A program made the position numbers and the translations under genes. The notes beneath the pieces are model-generated. The model saw nothing but the letters and a program-made list of their open reading frames with translations. It did no database searches and was not told the origin of the DNA. Positions 23,498 through 31,483 of a stretch of 33,751 bases of DNA are shown piece after piece. How positions within the stretch are numbered: the first letter of the stretch is position 1; each line of letters opens with the position of its first letter. The stretch lies in contig JAAERN010000069.1 of the NCBI GenBank assembly GCA_024230295.1, forward strand, positions 1-33,751, read 5' to 3'. Origin of the DNA: Planctomycetota bacterium. Lineage in GTDB: Bacteria > Planctomycetota > Phycisphaerae > Phycisphaerales > SM1A02.

Positions 23498-24811
23498 ATG
23501 CGACACATTATCGTGGCTGTGGTTCTCACTTGTTTCGTGCAGGCTGCTGGTGCTCAGGGTAAGGGTGGTCTCGGAAGCGTTGGCTCGGGCACCATTGCCC
23601 CCGACGATCGAGGAATTGTGGACAAGAGTGACGTCCCTGAGGTTCAGACGGTCCTGGATGCCTATGCCGAAGCAATCGGCGGCGAAGCCGCGGTGCGGGG
23701 CTTGAAGGGCCTGACTCGTACGTATTCATGGAAGATGGAAGAGGAGTCCGGGACGCTCCTGAGCAGGGCCGGCAAGAACGGCGCCTTTCGAGTCGACATG
23801 ACCATGGACGGCTCAACCTGGCATGAGAGCCAGAACTCAGACGGCACCAAGACGTGGCTGAAGGATGCCGAGGGTACGTGCTTTCCCGCGGCGGATGCCA
23901 TTGCGATTCTACTTCGCATGGAGCACGACCCCGCAGCGTTGCTTGATATCTCGGACCTCATTCGCGCGATGACCGTATCGGGTGAGGTGATTGTTGCGGG
24001 CGAGCCCAATTGGCGCGTGATCATGGTGCCGAAGATCGGCAAGCCGTGGTATCTGTTTTTCGATATCAACACCGGCTTGCCGTCTCGGTTCGAGTTCGGA
24101 CGCCCCGATGGAGGGGGTCGGCCAATCATGGTCGTGCGAGGGTTCCATGATTGGAAACAGGTTGGCCCGATCAGAGTGCCCCACACAATCCAAGAACGGT
24201 CAGTTGCAGGGAATGTCGAACTGTCCTTGCAGGAAGCCAATATTGATCCGATTCCCGCAAGCACATTTGCCCTGACACCGTGCGCGAAGAAGGCGTTTGC
24301 CGCGCCTGTGGAAGTACTGTCCCCCCCCGATTTGAACGAACTTCCGACGGTAGGGGACTATCACTCAAAACTCATCGCAGCCATTGGTCCGACGCTCGTT
24401 CAGGCCGACGGAACCGAAGTGTCATCCTCCATACTCGCTGACCAACCCGATGTGCTGTTGTATTTCACAGCCAAGTGGTGCGGTCCCTGCCGCAGGTTTA
24501 CTCCCAAACTGGTCAAGTTCTATGAGCAAGTCGCAGGCCGACGCGACTTCATGGTCGTTCTGGTCAGCAGCGATCGGGCGGCCGATCAGATGTACAAGTA
24601 CATGAAGGACTACAAGATCGATTTTCCGGCGATTCCCTTTGATCGCATTGAGAAGAGCGGCATCAAAAAGAAGTGGGGGGCGCGAGGGATTCCCAATCTC
24701 GTCTGGTTAGACGGCGAGGACGAAGTCGTCAGAGGCAGCTATGAGAAGGGGCGATATGTAGGCCCTGCGCAGGTTCTTGGCGCTTTCGGGCGCCATCTCG
24801 GTATTGAATAG
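23498..24811 (+). CDS. Secreted protein with C-terminal thioredoxin-like domain
   Basis: A 437-residue protein starting at the ATG at 23498 (AAGGA upstream), with a signal peptide MRHIIVAVVLTCFVQAAGAQ. Residues about 50-260 resemble a lipoprotein-carrier-like or outer-membrane-sorting-like beta fold (ALTRTYSWKMEEESG-like start, LFFDINTGLPSRFEF). The C-terminal 130 residues are a thioredoxin fold with WCGPC at 327-331. The segments FMVVLVSSDRAADQMYKYMK and PNLVWLD look like nucleoredoxin/tryparedoxin-like members. It probably acts in thiol-disulfide exchange outside the cytoplasm. The partner and the meaning of the fused N-terminal domain are unknown. It ends 10 bases before the next gene and may be cotranscribed with it. 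Confidence 0.85.
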   Translation: MRHIIVAVVLTCFVQAAGAQGKGGLGSVGSGTIAPDDRGIVDKSDVPEVQTVLDAYAEAIGGEAAVRGLKGLTRTYSWKMEEESGTLLSRAGKNGAFRVDMTMDGSTWHESQNSDGTKTWLKDAEGTCFPAADAIAILLRMEHDPAALLDISDLIRAMTVSGEVIVAGEPNWRVIMVPKIGKPWYLFFDINTGLPSRFEFGRPDGGGRPIMVVRGFHDWKQVGPIRVPHTIQERSVAGNVELSLQEANIDPIPASTFALTPCAKKAFAAPVEVLSPPDLNELPTVGDYHSKLIAAIGPTLVQADGTEVSSSILADQPDVLLYFTAKWCGPCRRFTPKLVKFYEQVAGRRDFMVVLVSSDRAADQMYKYMKDYKIDFPAIPFDRIEKSGIKKKWGARGIPNLVWLDGEDEVVRGSYEKGRYVGPAQVLGAFGRHLGIE

Positions 24812-24821
24812 GCCCGATCCG

Positions 24822-25433
24822 ATGTGCCGAGATTATCTCGCTGCTTACCGCAATGCGATCAGGGAACACGGGCCCGGGTTTGCGGCGACATTGTGGGGAA
24901 CTCCGGCAACACAAACCCTGAGATTCGCGGTCATGCAGGACGTGGCTGGCGGTTTTGCAGAAACTTCGGTGCTCGATCTCGGCTGTGGCGACGCCGCCTT
25001 GGCGTTCTGGTTGGACCAAAGCGGGGACCGTCCCAGTGCCTATCTGGGGATCGACGCCATTGAGGATCAGGTTGTTCATGCGCGATCCTGCCTGCCGGAT
25101 TGGGCCGGTGTGCGCGTGGCGGACCTTGTTGACGGGGATCCGCTGCCAGCCGATTTCAACTGGGTCGTCATTTCCGGCACGCTCAATACGATGAACGACC
25201 GGGATGCACATCGTGTACTCGACGCCGCATGGAAGGCCTGCGGTGTTGGTCTCGTATTCAATGTGCTGGCCGAACATCCGCATTCGAAGTGGCGTGATCG
25301 AGATCTCGGCCCGGCGAGGCGGCATGATGTGCATGCACTCATTGCCTGGGCGATGGAACGGACGCCGTTGGTTGTGTGCCGGCAGGAGTATCTTGAAGGG
25401 CACGACGCGACAATCGCCATGCGGCGAGCGTGA
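24822..25433 (+). CDS. Class I SAM-dependent methyltransferase
   Basis: A 203-residue Rossmann-fold methyltransferase. The SAM-binding motif I is VLDLGCGDAALAFWL near 50-64. The acidic loop of the second strand is seen as YLGIDAIEDQVVHAR. FNWVVISGTLN corresponds to motif IV. The ATG at 24822 lies 10 bases after the thioredoxin-fold gene; an in-frame TTG at 24777 would overlap that gene. The substrate is unknown; the small size suggests a metabolite or nucleotide-sized target. It converges with the metallopeptidase gene, with a single base between the two stop codons. Confidence 0.82.
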   Translation: MCRDYLAAYRNAIREHGPGFAATLWGTPATQTLRFAVMQDVAGGFAETSVLDLGCGDAALAFWLDQSGDRPSAYLGIDAIEDQVVHARSCLPDWAGVRVADLVDGDPLPADFNWVVISGTLNTMNDRDAHRVLDAAWKACGVGLVFNVLAEHPHSKWRDRDLGPARRHDVHALIAWAMERTPLVVCRQEYLEGHDATIAMRRA

Positions 25434-25434
25434 G

Positions 25435-25812
25435 TCAGCCGTACCCAAGTTCTTCAAGCGCATTCTCATCGAGTCCGAAGTGATGACCCATTTCATGCAG
25501 CAGAGTGATGCGTATTTCTTCTCGCAAATCTTCGACGCTCGCCGCTGTAGCGAGAATGCCTCGGCGATACAGATGAATGGTTTCCGGAAGAACGCTTCCC
25601 CCCTCGACACTCTGCTCGGTCAGCGGAATGCCCGAGTGCAGTCCGCAGATCCCGTCCGGGGGCACGTCCAGTTCGGCAAGAATCTCATCAGAGGGCTGGT
25701 CTTCCAAAATGACGGGCACGAGTTCAATGATTTGGCGAATCGCGGGTGGTAGGTGTGCCAACACATCCTCAAATGTGGCATCAAAGAGTGTTCGGACGTT
25801 GTCCGCGAGCAT
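25435..25812 (-). CDS. Minimal zincin-like metallopeptidase
   Basis: A 125-residue protein of the small zincin family Pfam PF06262 (TTHA0227-like). The signature is LLHEMGHHFGLDENALEELG near the C-terminus; the His-Glu-x-x-His site binds zinc and the trailing GLDE is characteristic. Its natural substrate is not known. The ATG at 25812 lies five bases after the stop of the DUF2520 gene, so it is the last gene of the feo-led cluster. Length is as usual for the family. Confidence 0.9.
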   Translation of the reverse strand: MLADNVRTLFDATFEDVLAHLPPAIRQIIELVPVILEDQPSDEILAELDVPPDGICGLHSGIPLTEQSVEGGSVLPETIHLYRRGILATAASVEDLREEIRITLLHEMGHHFGLDENALEELGYG

Positions 25813-25817
25813 AAGTG

Positions 25818-26696
25818 TCAAAGGCCCGTGTTTTCGCCCAGGACTTCCGAGATGGACTTGGCTCGCTGCGAGTCGAGCATGCCTCGCTCGATGGCATAAG
25901 GAAGACACAAGGTGACGAGGTCGCGGTAGAGCGGAACGAGTTGCGGTGCGTTGATGGCCAGAACGCGGAGGTGTTCTTCGATCGTTCCGGTATCTCCACG
26001 CACAGCCGGACCCATGACAGCATGTGGTACGCCGAGACGTTCCAGATTGCGGCCTGCCTCCTGAACCATGCGACCCATGGCGCGGGCGCCCGTCTCGCGG
26101 TCGAGATCGAGTTGCCCCCAAAGGTCGACTGCGGAAGCAAGCAACCCGGTCATGAGGCCACCAACCATTGATGCCGAGAGGTGGTAGAGAACTCGGTGTG
26201 AAGCGGGAATAGTCACTGGCTCCAGTCCCAAGTCCTTCGCAAAGTTGGTCAGCCATGCCTGCGCTCGATCAGAGCCATCGATCGCTGCGGTGGCGCCGCG
26301 GAGCGCCTCGTGTCCGCGGCCACCGGTTGCCACAACCATTACCGGGTGGAGTGACCCGGTTTCGGCGCCACGGCCTGCGGCGACGTCGAGCACGGCCAGC
26401 CCTCGCGATCCTGCCGTGTGCACGACAATCTTGCCACGGACGTCGCCTAGTTCGGATGCAACCGGCGCGATGGCATCATCCGGCACACAAAGCATGATGA
26501 CATCCGCCATCTCGGCGGCAGCGGCAGGCGAGTCGGTCAAATGAGCGCCGAGTTCGTTGGCCACATGCCTCGATCGCTCGGGATGGCGGGATGAGAGTGC
26601 TGTGATTCGGTACCCAGACTTGTTGGCGCCCTGTGCGAGTGCTGTGCCCATAGCACCGACGCCGATGACACAAATGGTTGCGGACTGCTCAGTCAT
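25818..26696 (-). CDS. Rossmann-like and DUF2520 domain protein
   Basis: A 292-residue NAD(P)-binding protein. The N-terminal Rossmann motif is ICVIGVGAMGTALAQG at 8-23. The second domain starts at SLHPV near 114 and contains the DUF2520-type segment ASHRVLYHLSASMVGGLMTG and a long helical C-terminus. This two-domain layout resembles ketopantoate reductase and ProC but fits the uncharacterised DUF2520 family better (the SLHP motif). The substrate is unknown. The ATG at 26696 overlaps the end of the small membrane protein gene by 8 bases, indicating operon expression with feoAB. Confidence 0.85.
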   Translation of the reverse strand: MTEQSATICVIGVGAMGTALAQGANKSGYRITALSSRHPERSRHVANELGAHLTDSPAAAAEMADVIMLCVPDDAIAPVASELGDVRGKIVVHTAGSRGLAVLDVAAGRGAETGSLHPVMVVATGGRGHEALRGATAAIDGSDRAQAWLTNFAKDLGLEPVTIPASHRVLYHLSASMVGGLMTGLLASAVDLWGQLDLDRETGARAMGRMVQEAGRNLERLGVPHAVMGPAVRGDTGTIEEHLRVLAINAPQLVPLYRDLVTLCLPYAIERGMLDSQRAKSISEVLGENTGL

Positions 26697-26874
26697 GCCG
26701 CGAGGATCGCCGGGATTGGTCGACTTGTCGACCCTCCAGCGTCAGATTCGCTCGTTTGGAGTGCTTCCGTCCTCGCGGTGAGAGCGTTCGGATGAGAAAG
26801 GGTCGCAGCAACAGCAGAATGGCGCCGAAGCTCGCAATCGTCACCAGCCAGAACTGCCAGTCACCCCAAGGCAC
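26689..26874 (-). CDS. Small membrane protein encoded behind feoB
   Basis: A 61-residue protein with one transmembrane helix (WLVTIASFGAILLLLRPF, about 9-26) followed by a basic, hydrophilic tail. The GTG start at 26874 touches the feoB stop (TGAGTG), a translational-coupling arrangement. Its position is that of FeoB-associated small membrane proteins, but it lacks the cysteines of the FeoB-associated Cys-rich family. A role in assembly or regulation of the FeoB complex is an inference from position only. Confidence 0.7.
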   Translation of the reverse strand: MPWGDWQFWLVTIASFGAILLLLRPFLIRTLSPRGRKHSKRANLTLEGRQVDQSRRSSRHD

Positions 26875-28803
26875 TCAACCGCCGCTCCATGTGACGATGA
26901 GCCATGTGATCCAGGCTGCAAACCAGGCAACTCCGGACATCCAGCCGAACTGAAGCGCAGCCCACTTCCAACCACCGGCCTCGCGGGCCGTGACGGCAAG
27001 TGTGGGCAAGCACTGCATGGCGAGTACGAAGAAGACGAGCAAACTTGCTGCGCTTGCTGCGGTGAACATGGGCTGCCCGTCATCTCGGCGGGCGGTCGCG
27101 ATGCGTTTGAGTACCTGTGGATCGTCTGTGTCGTCTCCGCCAGCGACGAGCACCGCCATCGTTGAGACGAAGACTTCGCGGGCAGCAAAGGATGTCATGA
27201 CGCCGACGCTGAGTTGCCAATCCCACCCCAGTGGCTCAAAGATTGGTTGGACTCCCTGTCCGATTCGTCCCGCAAATGACCATGCCATGGGGTTGATCGG
27301 TGCCGCATCATCCTGAGCTACGATCGACGTATCGGTATTGGTGGCTTGAACCGGCTCTGGAGGCTTGGGGTACGTGCTCAGCCACCAAAGCACGATCACC
27401 ATGCCGAGAATCACTGTTCCTGCTTTGCGAATGAACAGCCAGCCTCGATCCCAGCAGGTCAGGATCGCCGAGCGAAGCGACGGCCATTGGTATGCCGGAA
27501 GTTCGAGCACCATTGGCCTCGCTGCGCCTTTGATGAGCGTTCTTCTTGCGAGCAACGCCGAAAGCAGGGCTGCCATGATGGCCAGGACGTAGGCGCCGAC
27601 GAAGACAAGCCCGGCAAGAACGGGCTGTTCTGCAAAGAGGATCCCAATGAGCAGCACATACACGGGGAGCCTCGCCGCACACGAGAGAAACGGCGCGACG
27701 AGAATGACCGCAAGTCGGTCTCGGCGATCCGGGACCAGGCGGGCGGACATGATTGCTGGGATGGCGCAGGCATGGGCTGAGAGCATTGGTACGAAGGCCT
27801 GTCCCGGTAGGCCAAACTTTCTCAGTACGCGGTCCATGACAAATGCGGCGCGGGCGAGGTAGCCGGTGTCCTCGAGCAGTGAAATGAGAAAGAAGAGGAT
27901 GAGGATTTGTGGAAGGAAGACGACCGTGCCGGCGAGTCCACCGACGATGCCGTCAACGATGAGATCCTTCACAGCGCCATCTGGCAGGACTGCGGCGAGC
28001 CAGCCCCCGACATGCCCGAAGATCAATTCGATGAGGTCCATCGGAATGCCCGCGAACTCAAAGATGGTCCAGAACACGCCGCCCATGACGGCTAGGAAGA
28101 TCACAATTCCGAGGAGCGGATGCGTAAACGCGGCGTCAAGCCTGTCGCCGAATCGATCCTGGTCGGCCGGAGGCGGAGTCGGGATGCTCTCGCGAATCAC
28201 ACCGTCGACCCAATCGCTGGTCCCGGAGGGATCTGTAGAGTCCGGAAGTGTTGCGGTCGACTCTTTGGCGCGGCTGAATGTGGCGCGAAGTTCATCGACA
28301 CCCTGCCTGCTCCGCGCCGACGTGGGAATGACTTCGCAGCCGAGCCATGAGGCGAGTTTGGACGGATCGATCTGAAGTCCGCGTCGTTGTGCGACGTCGA
28401 TCATGTTGAGCGCCGCGACGCATGGCATCCCGCTCGAGAGCACCTGGACGGCGAGATGAAGGCTGCGAGCAAGGTTGGCCGCGTCGAGCACGATCACCAG
28501 AACGTCGGGGGTGAAGGTTGCCCCTCGGTGGCCCCCAAGGCAATCTCGCACCGCCTCGGCTTCGGGTTGATTGAGGTCGAGGCCCCACGTACCCGGGAGG
28601 TCGATGACGCGGGCATCCGAACATGTCCCGGTGCGAGCATCGACCGTGGTCCCTGGAATATTGGCGGTCTGGGACCGCAGACCGCACAGGGCGTTGAACA
28701 GCGTCGTCTTGCCGACGTTCGGTTGGCCGACAAGCGCTACAACTGGGCGAGCCATGTTGGCGGGGTTGTGGTCCGCGTCACCGCAGCTCTTCGAGCGTTC
28801 CAT
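26875..28803 (-). CDS. feoB: Ferrous iron transport protein B
   Basis: A 642-residue GTP-driven Fe(II) transporter of the inner membrane. The cytoplasmic G domain has P-loop GQPNVGKT (26-33), switch region NIPGTTVDARTG, G3 DLPGTW near 69-74 and G4 as NMID near 136-139. After residue about 210 follow the Gate and Core membrane domains. Typical segments are PILGIVIFLAV-like, LPQILILFFLISLLEDTGYLARAAFVMDR-like (seen in parts), and FAAREVFVSTMAVL. It is shorter than E. coli FeoB (773) but near the size of compact FeoBs. The ATG at 28803 lies six bases after feoA; the ATG at 28755 also fits. Regulation is probably through the palindrome upstream of feoA. Confidence 0.95.
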   Translation of the reverse strand: MERSKSCGDADHNPANMARPVVALVGQPNVGKTTLFNALCGLRSQTANIPGTTVDARTGTCSDARVIDLPGTWGLDLNQPEAEAVRDCLGGHRGATFTPDVLVIVLDAANLARSLHLAVQVLSSGMPCVAALNMIDVAQRRGLQIDPSKLASWLGCEVIPTSARSRQGVDELRATFSRAKESTATLPDSTDPSGTSDWVDGVIRESIPTPPPADQDRFGDRLDAAFTHPLLGIVIFLAVMGGVFWTIFEFAGIPMDLIELIFGHVGGWLAAVLPDGAVKDLIVDGIVGGLAGTVVFLPQILILFFLISLLEDTGYLARAAFVMDRVLRKFGLPGQAFVPMLSAHACAIPAIMSARLVPDRRDRLAVILVAPFLSCAARLPVYVLLIGILFAEQPVLAGLVFVGAYVLAIMAALLSALLARRTLIKGAARPMVLELPAYQWPSLRSAILTCWDRGWLFIRKAGTVILGMVIVLWWLSTYPKPPEPVQATNTDTSIVAQDDAAPINPMAWSFAGRIGQGVQPIFEPLGWDWQLSVGVMTSFAAREVFVSTMAVLVAGGDDTDDPQVLKRIATARRDDGQPMFTAASAASLLVFFVLAMQCLPTLAVTAREAGGWKWAALQFGWMSGVAWFAAWITWLIVTWSGG

Positions 28804-28809
28804 GGTGTG

Positions 28810-29028
28810 TCAGGCGGTCACCGCGACTTCGATGGTGGGCGTGAGAACCGTCGAGAGGCCGACTCGAGCGTGTCCGGCGCTGACGATGCAGGGCTCGACG
28901 CGGCGAACTGTGATGACCGCGCCCTCGCGAAGGCCCATGGCCCGCAGTAGGGCGGCGTCGTCGCCGGATGTGCCTGTGATCGTCGCGGTCGCCCCAAGGC
29001 CCAGCGTGTCAAGCGTTGTCGTAGTCAC
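28810..29028 (-). CDS. feoA: Ferrous iron transport protein A
   Basis: A 72-residue FeoA-type SH3-like cytoplasmic protein that assists FeoB. Recognisable are LLRAMGLREGAVITVRRVEP near 29-48 and the closing strand GLSTVLTPTIEVAV. The GTG at 29028 is preceded by AGGAG at seven bases, better than the upstream TTG at 29061, which lies inside the leader palindrome. It heads the operon feoA-feoB-small membrane protein-DUF2520-zincin. Confidence 0.9.
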   Translation of the reverse strand: MTTTTLDTLGLGATATITGTSGDDAALLRAMGLREGAVITVRRVEPCIVSAGHARVGLSTVLTPTIEVAVTA

Positions 29029-29039
29029 GAGCGTTCTCC

Positions 29040-29094
29040 TGCTGAGACTGAATCTCAGCAAGAGAAGAATACCGTCTTGTCAGCATTTCAGCAA
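29040..29094 (-). promoter_or_regulatory. feo promoter and leader palindrome
   Basis: On the minus strand TTGCTG (29094-29089) and TATTCT (29071-29066) stand 17 bases apart, a plausible promoter. Just downstream, TGCTGAGA (29040-29047) and TCTCAGCA (29053-29060) form a perfect inverted repeat with a 5-base spacer. It covers the expected transcription start and reaches the ribosome binding site. It could be an operator for an iron-dependent repressor or a leader hairpin masking translation. It does not match the classical Fur box. Confidence 0.6.
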
Positions 29095-29110
29095 GGCCCG
29101 GGATGTGTGA

Positions 29111-29686
29111 TCAGCGTCTTCGTCGCCGGCGACCAATGGCGGCAAACCCAAGCAGGGCGATGCCAGCCGGGGCCGGGATCGGCAGATACTCGATAATCAG
29201 TTTCCCGCCCAGATATTGGCCTGCAGGCTCGCCCGAGCCATCAACCCATGTGGAGCCTGTGAGCAGGTACACCTTGGCGTTGTGGGCAAAGAGGTTATCA
29301 ATTTCGGTGTCGAGCGTGCCACTGACGGGGCCGAATACGCCCCCTTCATTGGCATTGGGGAAGGGTTGGACGATGATTGGCTCAACCGATCCGTCTGGAT
29401 GGGCAGCTTGAAAGCCAAAGTATGCTTCGCTGCCCCAATTGGGAACGCCGGTGTTGTTGGCCGTTTCAATAACGATGTCTACCCAGCGCAGGGCCATGAC
29501 CTGAGAGTCCCAGCCAATTTCCAACTCGACTTCGATCGCTGGAGGGCCACCCATGTATTCGACACCGGTCATGTCGTAAATGACCTGTTCGTAGTCCCCG
29601 GTGGTGTCACCAGCCTGAACCGATCCTGCGATAACCGCCGCCGTTGAGACAGCAATCAAACTCTGAAATGACAGCACTGGGACCAT
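29111..29686 (-). CDS. PEP-CTERM-like exported protein
   Basis: A 191-residue exported protein. The ATG at 29686 follows GGAG at good spacing; a GTG four codons earlier is possible. The signal peptide is followed by a beta-rich body (IEVELEIGWDSQVMALRWVD and similar), no known domain. The C-terminus IPAPAGIALLGFAAIGRRRRRR-like (a proline motif, one hydrophobic helix, then six arginines) is the PEP-CTERM sorting signal, cut and processed by an exosortase that is not in the window. Function of the body is unknown. Confidence 0.85.
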   Translation of the reverse strand: MVPVLSFQSLIAVSTAAVIAGSVQAGDTTGDYEQVIYDMTGVEYMGGPPAIEVELEIGWDSQVMALRWVDIVIETANNTGVPNWGSEAYFGFQAAHPDGSVEPIIVQPFPNANEGGVFGPVSGTLDTEIDNLFAHNAKVYLLTGSTWVDGSGEPAGQYLGGKLIIEYLPIPAPAGIALLGFAAIGRRRRRR

Positions 29687-29804
29687 TCTCTTCTCCACCT
29701 GACTAGCCTACAGGCCCTAAAGCGGGATGCAAGCACGGAATAGGCTCTTTTTAGGTATCTGTAGGGTCGAGCAGACTTCGGGGGCCTGCTCATTGCGAAC
29801 AACA

Positions 29805-29833
29805 ACGCGGCCCTCTTCAAGAGAGAGCCGCGT
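29805..29833 (-). terminator. Terminator of the 71-residue protein gene
   Basis: ACGCGGC (29805-29811) pairs with GCCGCGT (29827-29833), with a further CTCT/AGAG pairing inside. On the minus strand the stem is followed by TGTTGTTCG, moderately T-rich. Confidence 0.6.
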
Positions 29834-29868
29834 CGCATCCGGGGGAGGGGGTCGAAGTCACGCTGTGG

Positions 29869-30084
29869 TCAGCGGAGTCCAAGCGCCTCAGTGATGGCTC
29901 GGGCTGCCTCGCCGGGGGTCCAGCCGTAGTCCCACAACTCTTGAAGGTCGTGGCTGCCGGTGCCGGTGGCGAGCAGAATCTCGCCTCGGGCGAGGTCGTA
30001 CTGAGACTCGGCCCGCCGGAGCAGGCGACCAAGGCGGGAATGCCAGGTCTCCCAAGTCCAGTCGTGCGGTGTTCGAGTCTTCAT
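29869..30084 (-). CDS. Hypothetical 71-residue protein
   Basis: A small soluble protein starting at the ATG at 30084, which has AGGAG at good spacing. The sequence is rich in Trp and charged residues (HDWTWETWHSRLGRLLRRAE) and ends DYGWTPGEAARAITEALGLR, likely two or three helices. No cysteine, signal peptide or known domain is visible. The ribosome binding site and following terminator make it a real gene despite its size. Function unknown. Confidence 0.75.
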   Translation of the reverse strand: MKTRTPHDWTWETWHSRLGRLLRRAESQYDLARGEILLATGTGSHDLQELWDYGWTPGEAARAITEALGLR

Positions 30085-30220
30085 GATGATGCTCCTGGGT
30101 GGTGGGGCGTCGCTCGACGCCTTCCATACCCTCCTACGCACCAGACAGGCCCAAGGTGTGTCCGAGAACTGTTTTTCTCGCAAATTCCTTTGAATAGAAC
30201 CCGCGATTGGCCTGGAGCGT

Positions 30221-30256
30221 AAACACAACAAGTGTTTTCCCAACACTGTCATGACA
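30221..30256. promoter_or_regulatory. Two small palindromes at the start of the YcjF-like gene
   Basis: AAACAC (30221-30226) and GTGTTT (30232-30237) form an inverted repeat with a 5-base spacer, and TGTCATGACA (30247-30256) is a perfect 10-base palindrome. They lie in the divergent region 30085-30250 and may be operator sites. No confident promoter was seen in that region. Confidence 0.35.
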
Positions 30257-31170
30257 AGACATCGGAGGCCAGCACCATCACCCGGATTCGCCTGATTCCC
30301 CATCCCGGATGGCTCCTTGTAGCCGCTATGACCGCGTTAATAGCTGTCATCGTGGCAGCCGAAGTCGTTCTCGAGATTCAATCGCTATCTGCCATGGCTC
30401 CTGTGTGGGGCTGGCTCGTTGGTGGGTGCGCGGTCGTGGTGGCATTGCTGGCGCTCCTACTGATCTGGCGAGAATTCTCGGGATGGCTCGCTGTCCGTAG
30501 GGTGGACCGCCTCCGAACACTGCTGACAACTGCCAACGCCTCGCCGAACCATGTCGCCGCCGCAGTGCTGCATTGGTCGGCGGCATTGCCATCGTCAAAG
30601 GCTGTGCACGCGTTTCGCGTGGCTGCTTCAACGGAGATGGAATCAGCGTCGCTTCGTGAGCATCTCGATGTACTGCTTGCCGCAATCGACAGCGACGTCG
30701 ACCGGCTCATACGGCACGAAGCTGCGCGGACGGGGGTTCTTGTGGCGCTCTCGGGAATACCGATGCTCGATGCCATCTTGTGTGTCTGGCGGAGCCTTCG
30801 GCTCATGCGACAGGTTGCAGGCGCATACGGTGCTCGCCCTGGTTTCTTCGGAACGCTTCGCCTACTGCGGATGATTCTTGTGCACGCTGTTGCGATCGAC
30901 GTGACGCAGCATGCAGCCGAGGCGGTTTCAAATCGAATCGGCGGAGTGGCAGCTGCTGGAGGTCAAGGTCTCGTCGCTGCAACACTCGCCGCGAGACTCG
31001 GGCTCTGGAGCCAGAACGTCTGCCGCCCAATGCCAATTCCGCGTCGGACAGTCGTTGGGTTTGCTGCATCTTCCGCAGCCGACGAGGTTGCACTGCGGGT
31101 GCGGCAAACCGTGCAGCGAGCGGCTCGAACCGTCAAGGCGACTTTTCAAACACCATCGCAGGCGAACTGA
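30232..31170 (+). CDS. YcjF/DUF697-type membrane protein
   Basis: A 312-residue protein with two N-terminal transmembrane helices (LLVAAMTALIAVIVAAEVVL and VGGCAVVVALLALLLIW, about 28-80), a cytoplasmic helical stretch, and a DUF697-like C-terminal half. That half has a further hydrophobic region near SGIPMLDAILCVWRSLRLMR and the hallmark segment TLAARLGLWSQNVCRPMP. This matches the YcjF/UPF0283 family (TIGR01620), usually paired with the GTPase YcjX, which is not present here. The start is uncertain: the GTG at 30232 has GGAG rather far upstream and lies inside a palindrome; the next in-frame ATG at 30328 would shorten the first helix. Confidence 0.75.
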   Translation: MFSQHCHDKTSEASTITRIRLIPHPGWLLVAAMTALIAVIVAAEVVLEIQSLSAMAPVWGWLVGGCAVVVALLALLLIWREFSGWLAVRRVDRLRTLLTTANASPNHVAAAVLHWSAALPSSKAVHAFRVAASTEMESASLREHLDVLLAAIDSDVDRLIRHEAARTGVLVALSGIPMLDAILCVWRSLRLMRQVAGAYGARPGFFGTLRLLRMILVHAVAIDVTQHAAEAVSNRIGGVAAAGGQGLVAATLAARLGLWSQNVCRPMPIPRRTVVGFAASSAADEVALRVRQTVQRAARTVKATFQTPSQAN

Positions 31171-31430
31171 ACAATCGGGTTCGTTTCCACCAGTTCGACT
31201 CGGTCTCGCGCTCGGCAAGACTTGTGAATTCATAGTGATCGAGATGCCGGCGGATCGAAGTCGGCCTCTGTGCCGCGTACGGCTGCCATTCGGTTTGATG
31301 TCGTGGATGGTGGGCTTGAACTCAGCCTCCATGGCCATCTGGCAATTCTGTCGAGGGTGGACCACCCTTGCAGGCGTTTCCGCATTGTGTGCAGGACTCG
31401 CAGCCACTCATGGTGCAAGAGAATGCGAAA
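31171..31430. other. Intergenic stretch with no convincing gene
   Basis: Between the YcjF-like gene and the convergent dockerin gene no ribosome binding site supports a gene. The only noteworthy item is a 29-codon minus-strand frame (31322-31411) with the cluster CESCTQCGNAC near its start, but no Shine-Dalgarno site. Confidence 0.5.
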
Positions 31431-31458
31431 GCCCGCCCCGACGGATGTCGGGGCGGGC
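31431..31458 (-). terminator. Terminator of the choice-of-anchor-B gene
   Basis: A perfect 12-bp stem (31431-31442 with 31447-31458) and GGAT loop. On the minus strand it is followed by TTTCGCATTCTCTT. It ends the transcript of the gene at 31484-33688. Confidence 0.85.
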
Positions 31459-31483
31459 TCTGATTGAGTCACAAGAGGATGTG

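Noticed and set aside
25818-26696. Naming the Rossmann protein proC (pyrroline-5-carboxylate reductase)
   Set aside because: The SLHP motif and the second-domain segments fit DUF2520 better, and the ProC signature near the C-terminus is not visible.
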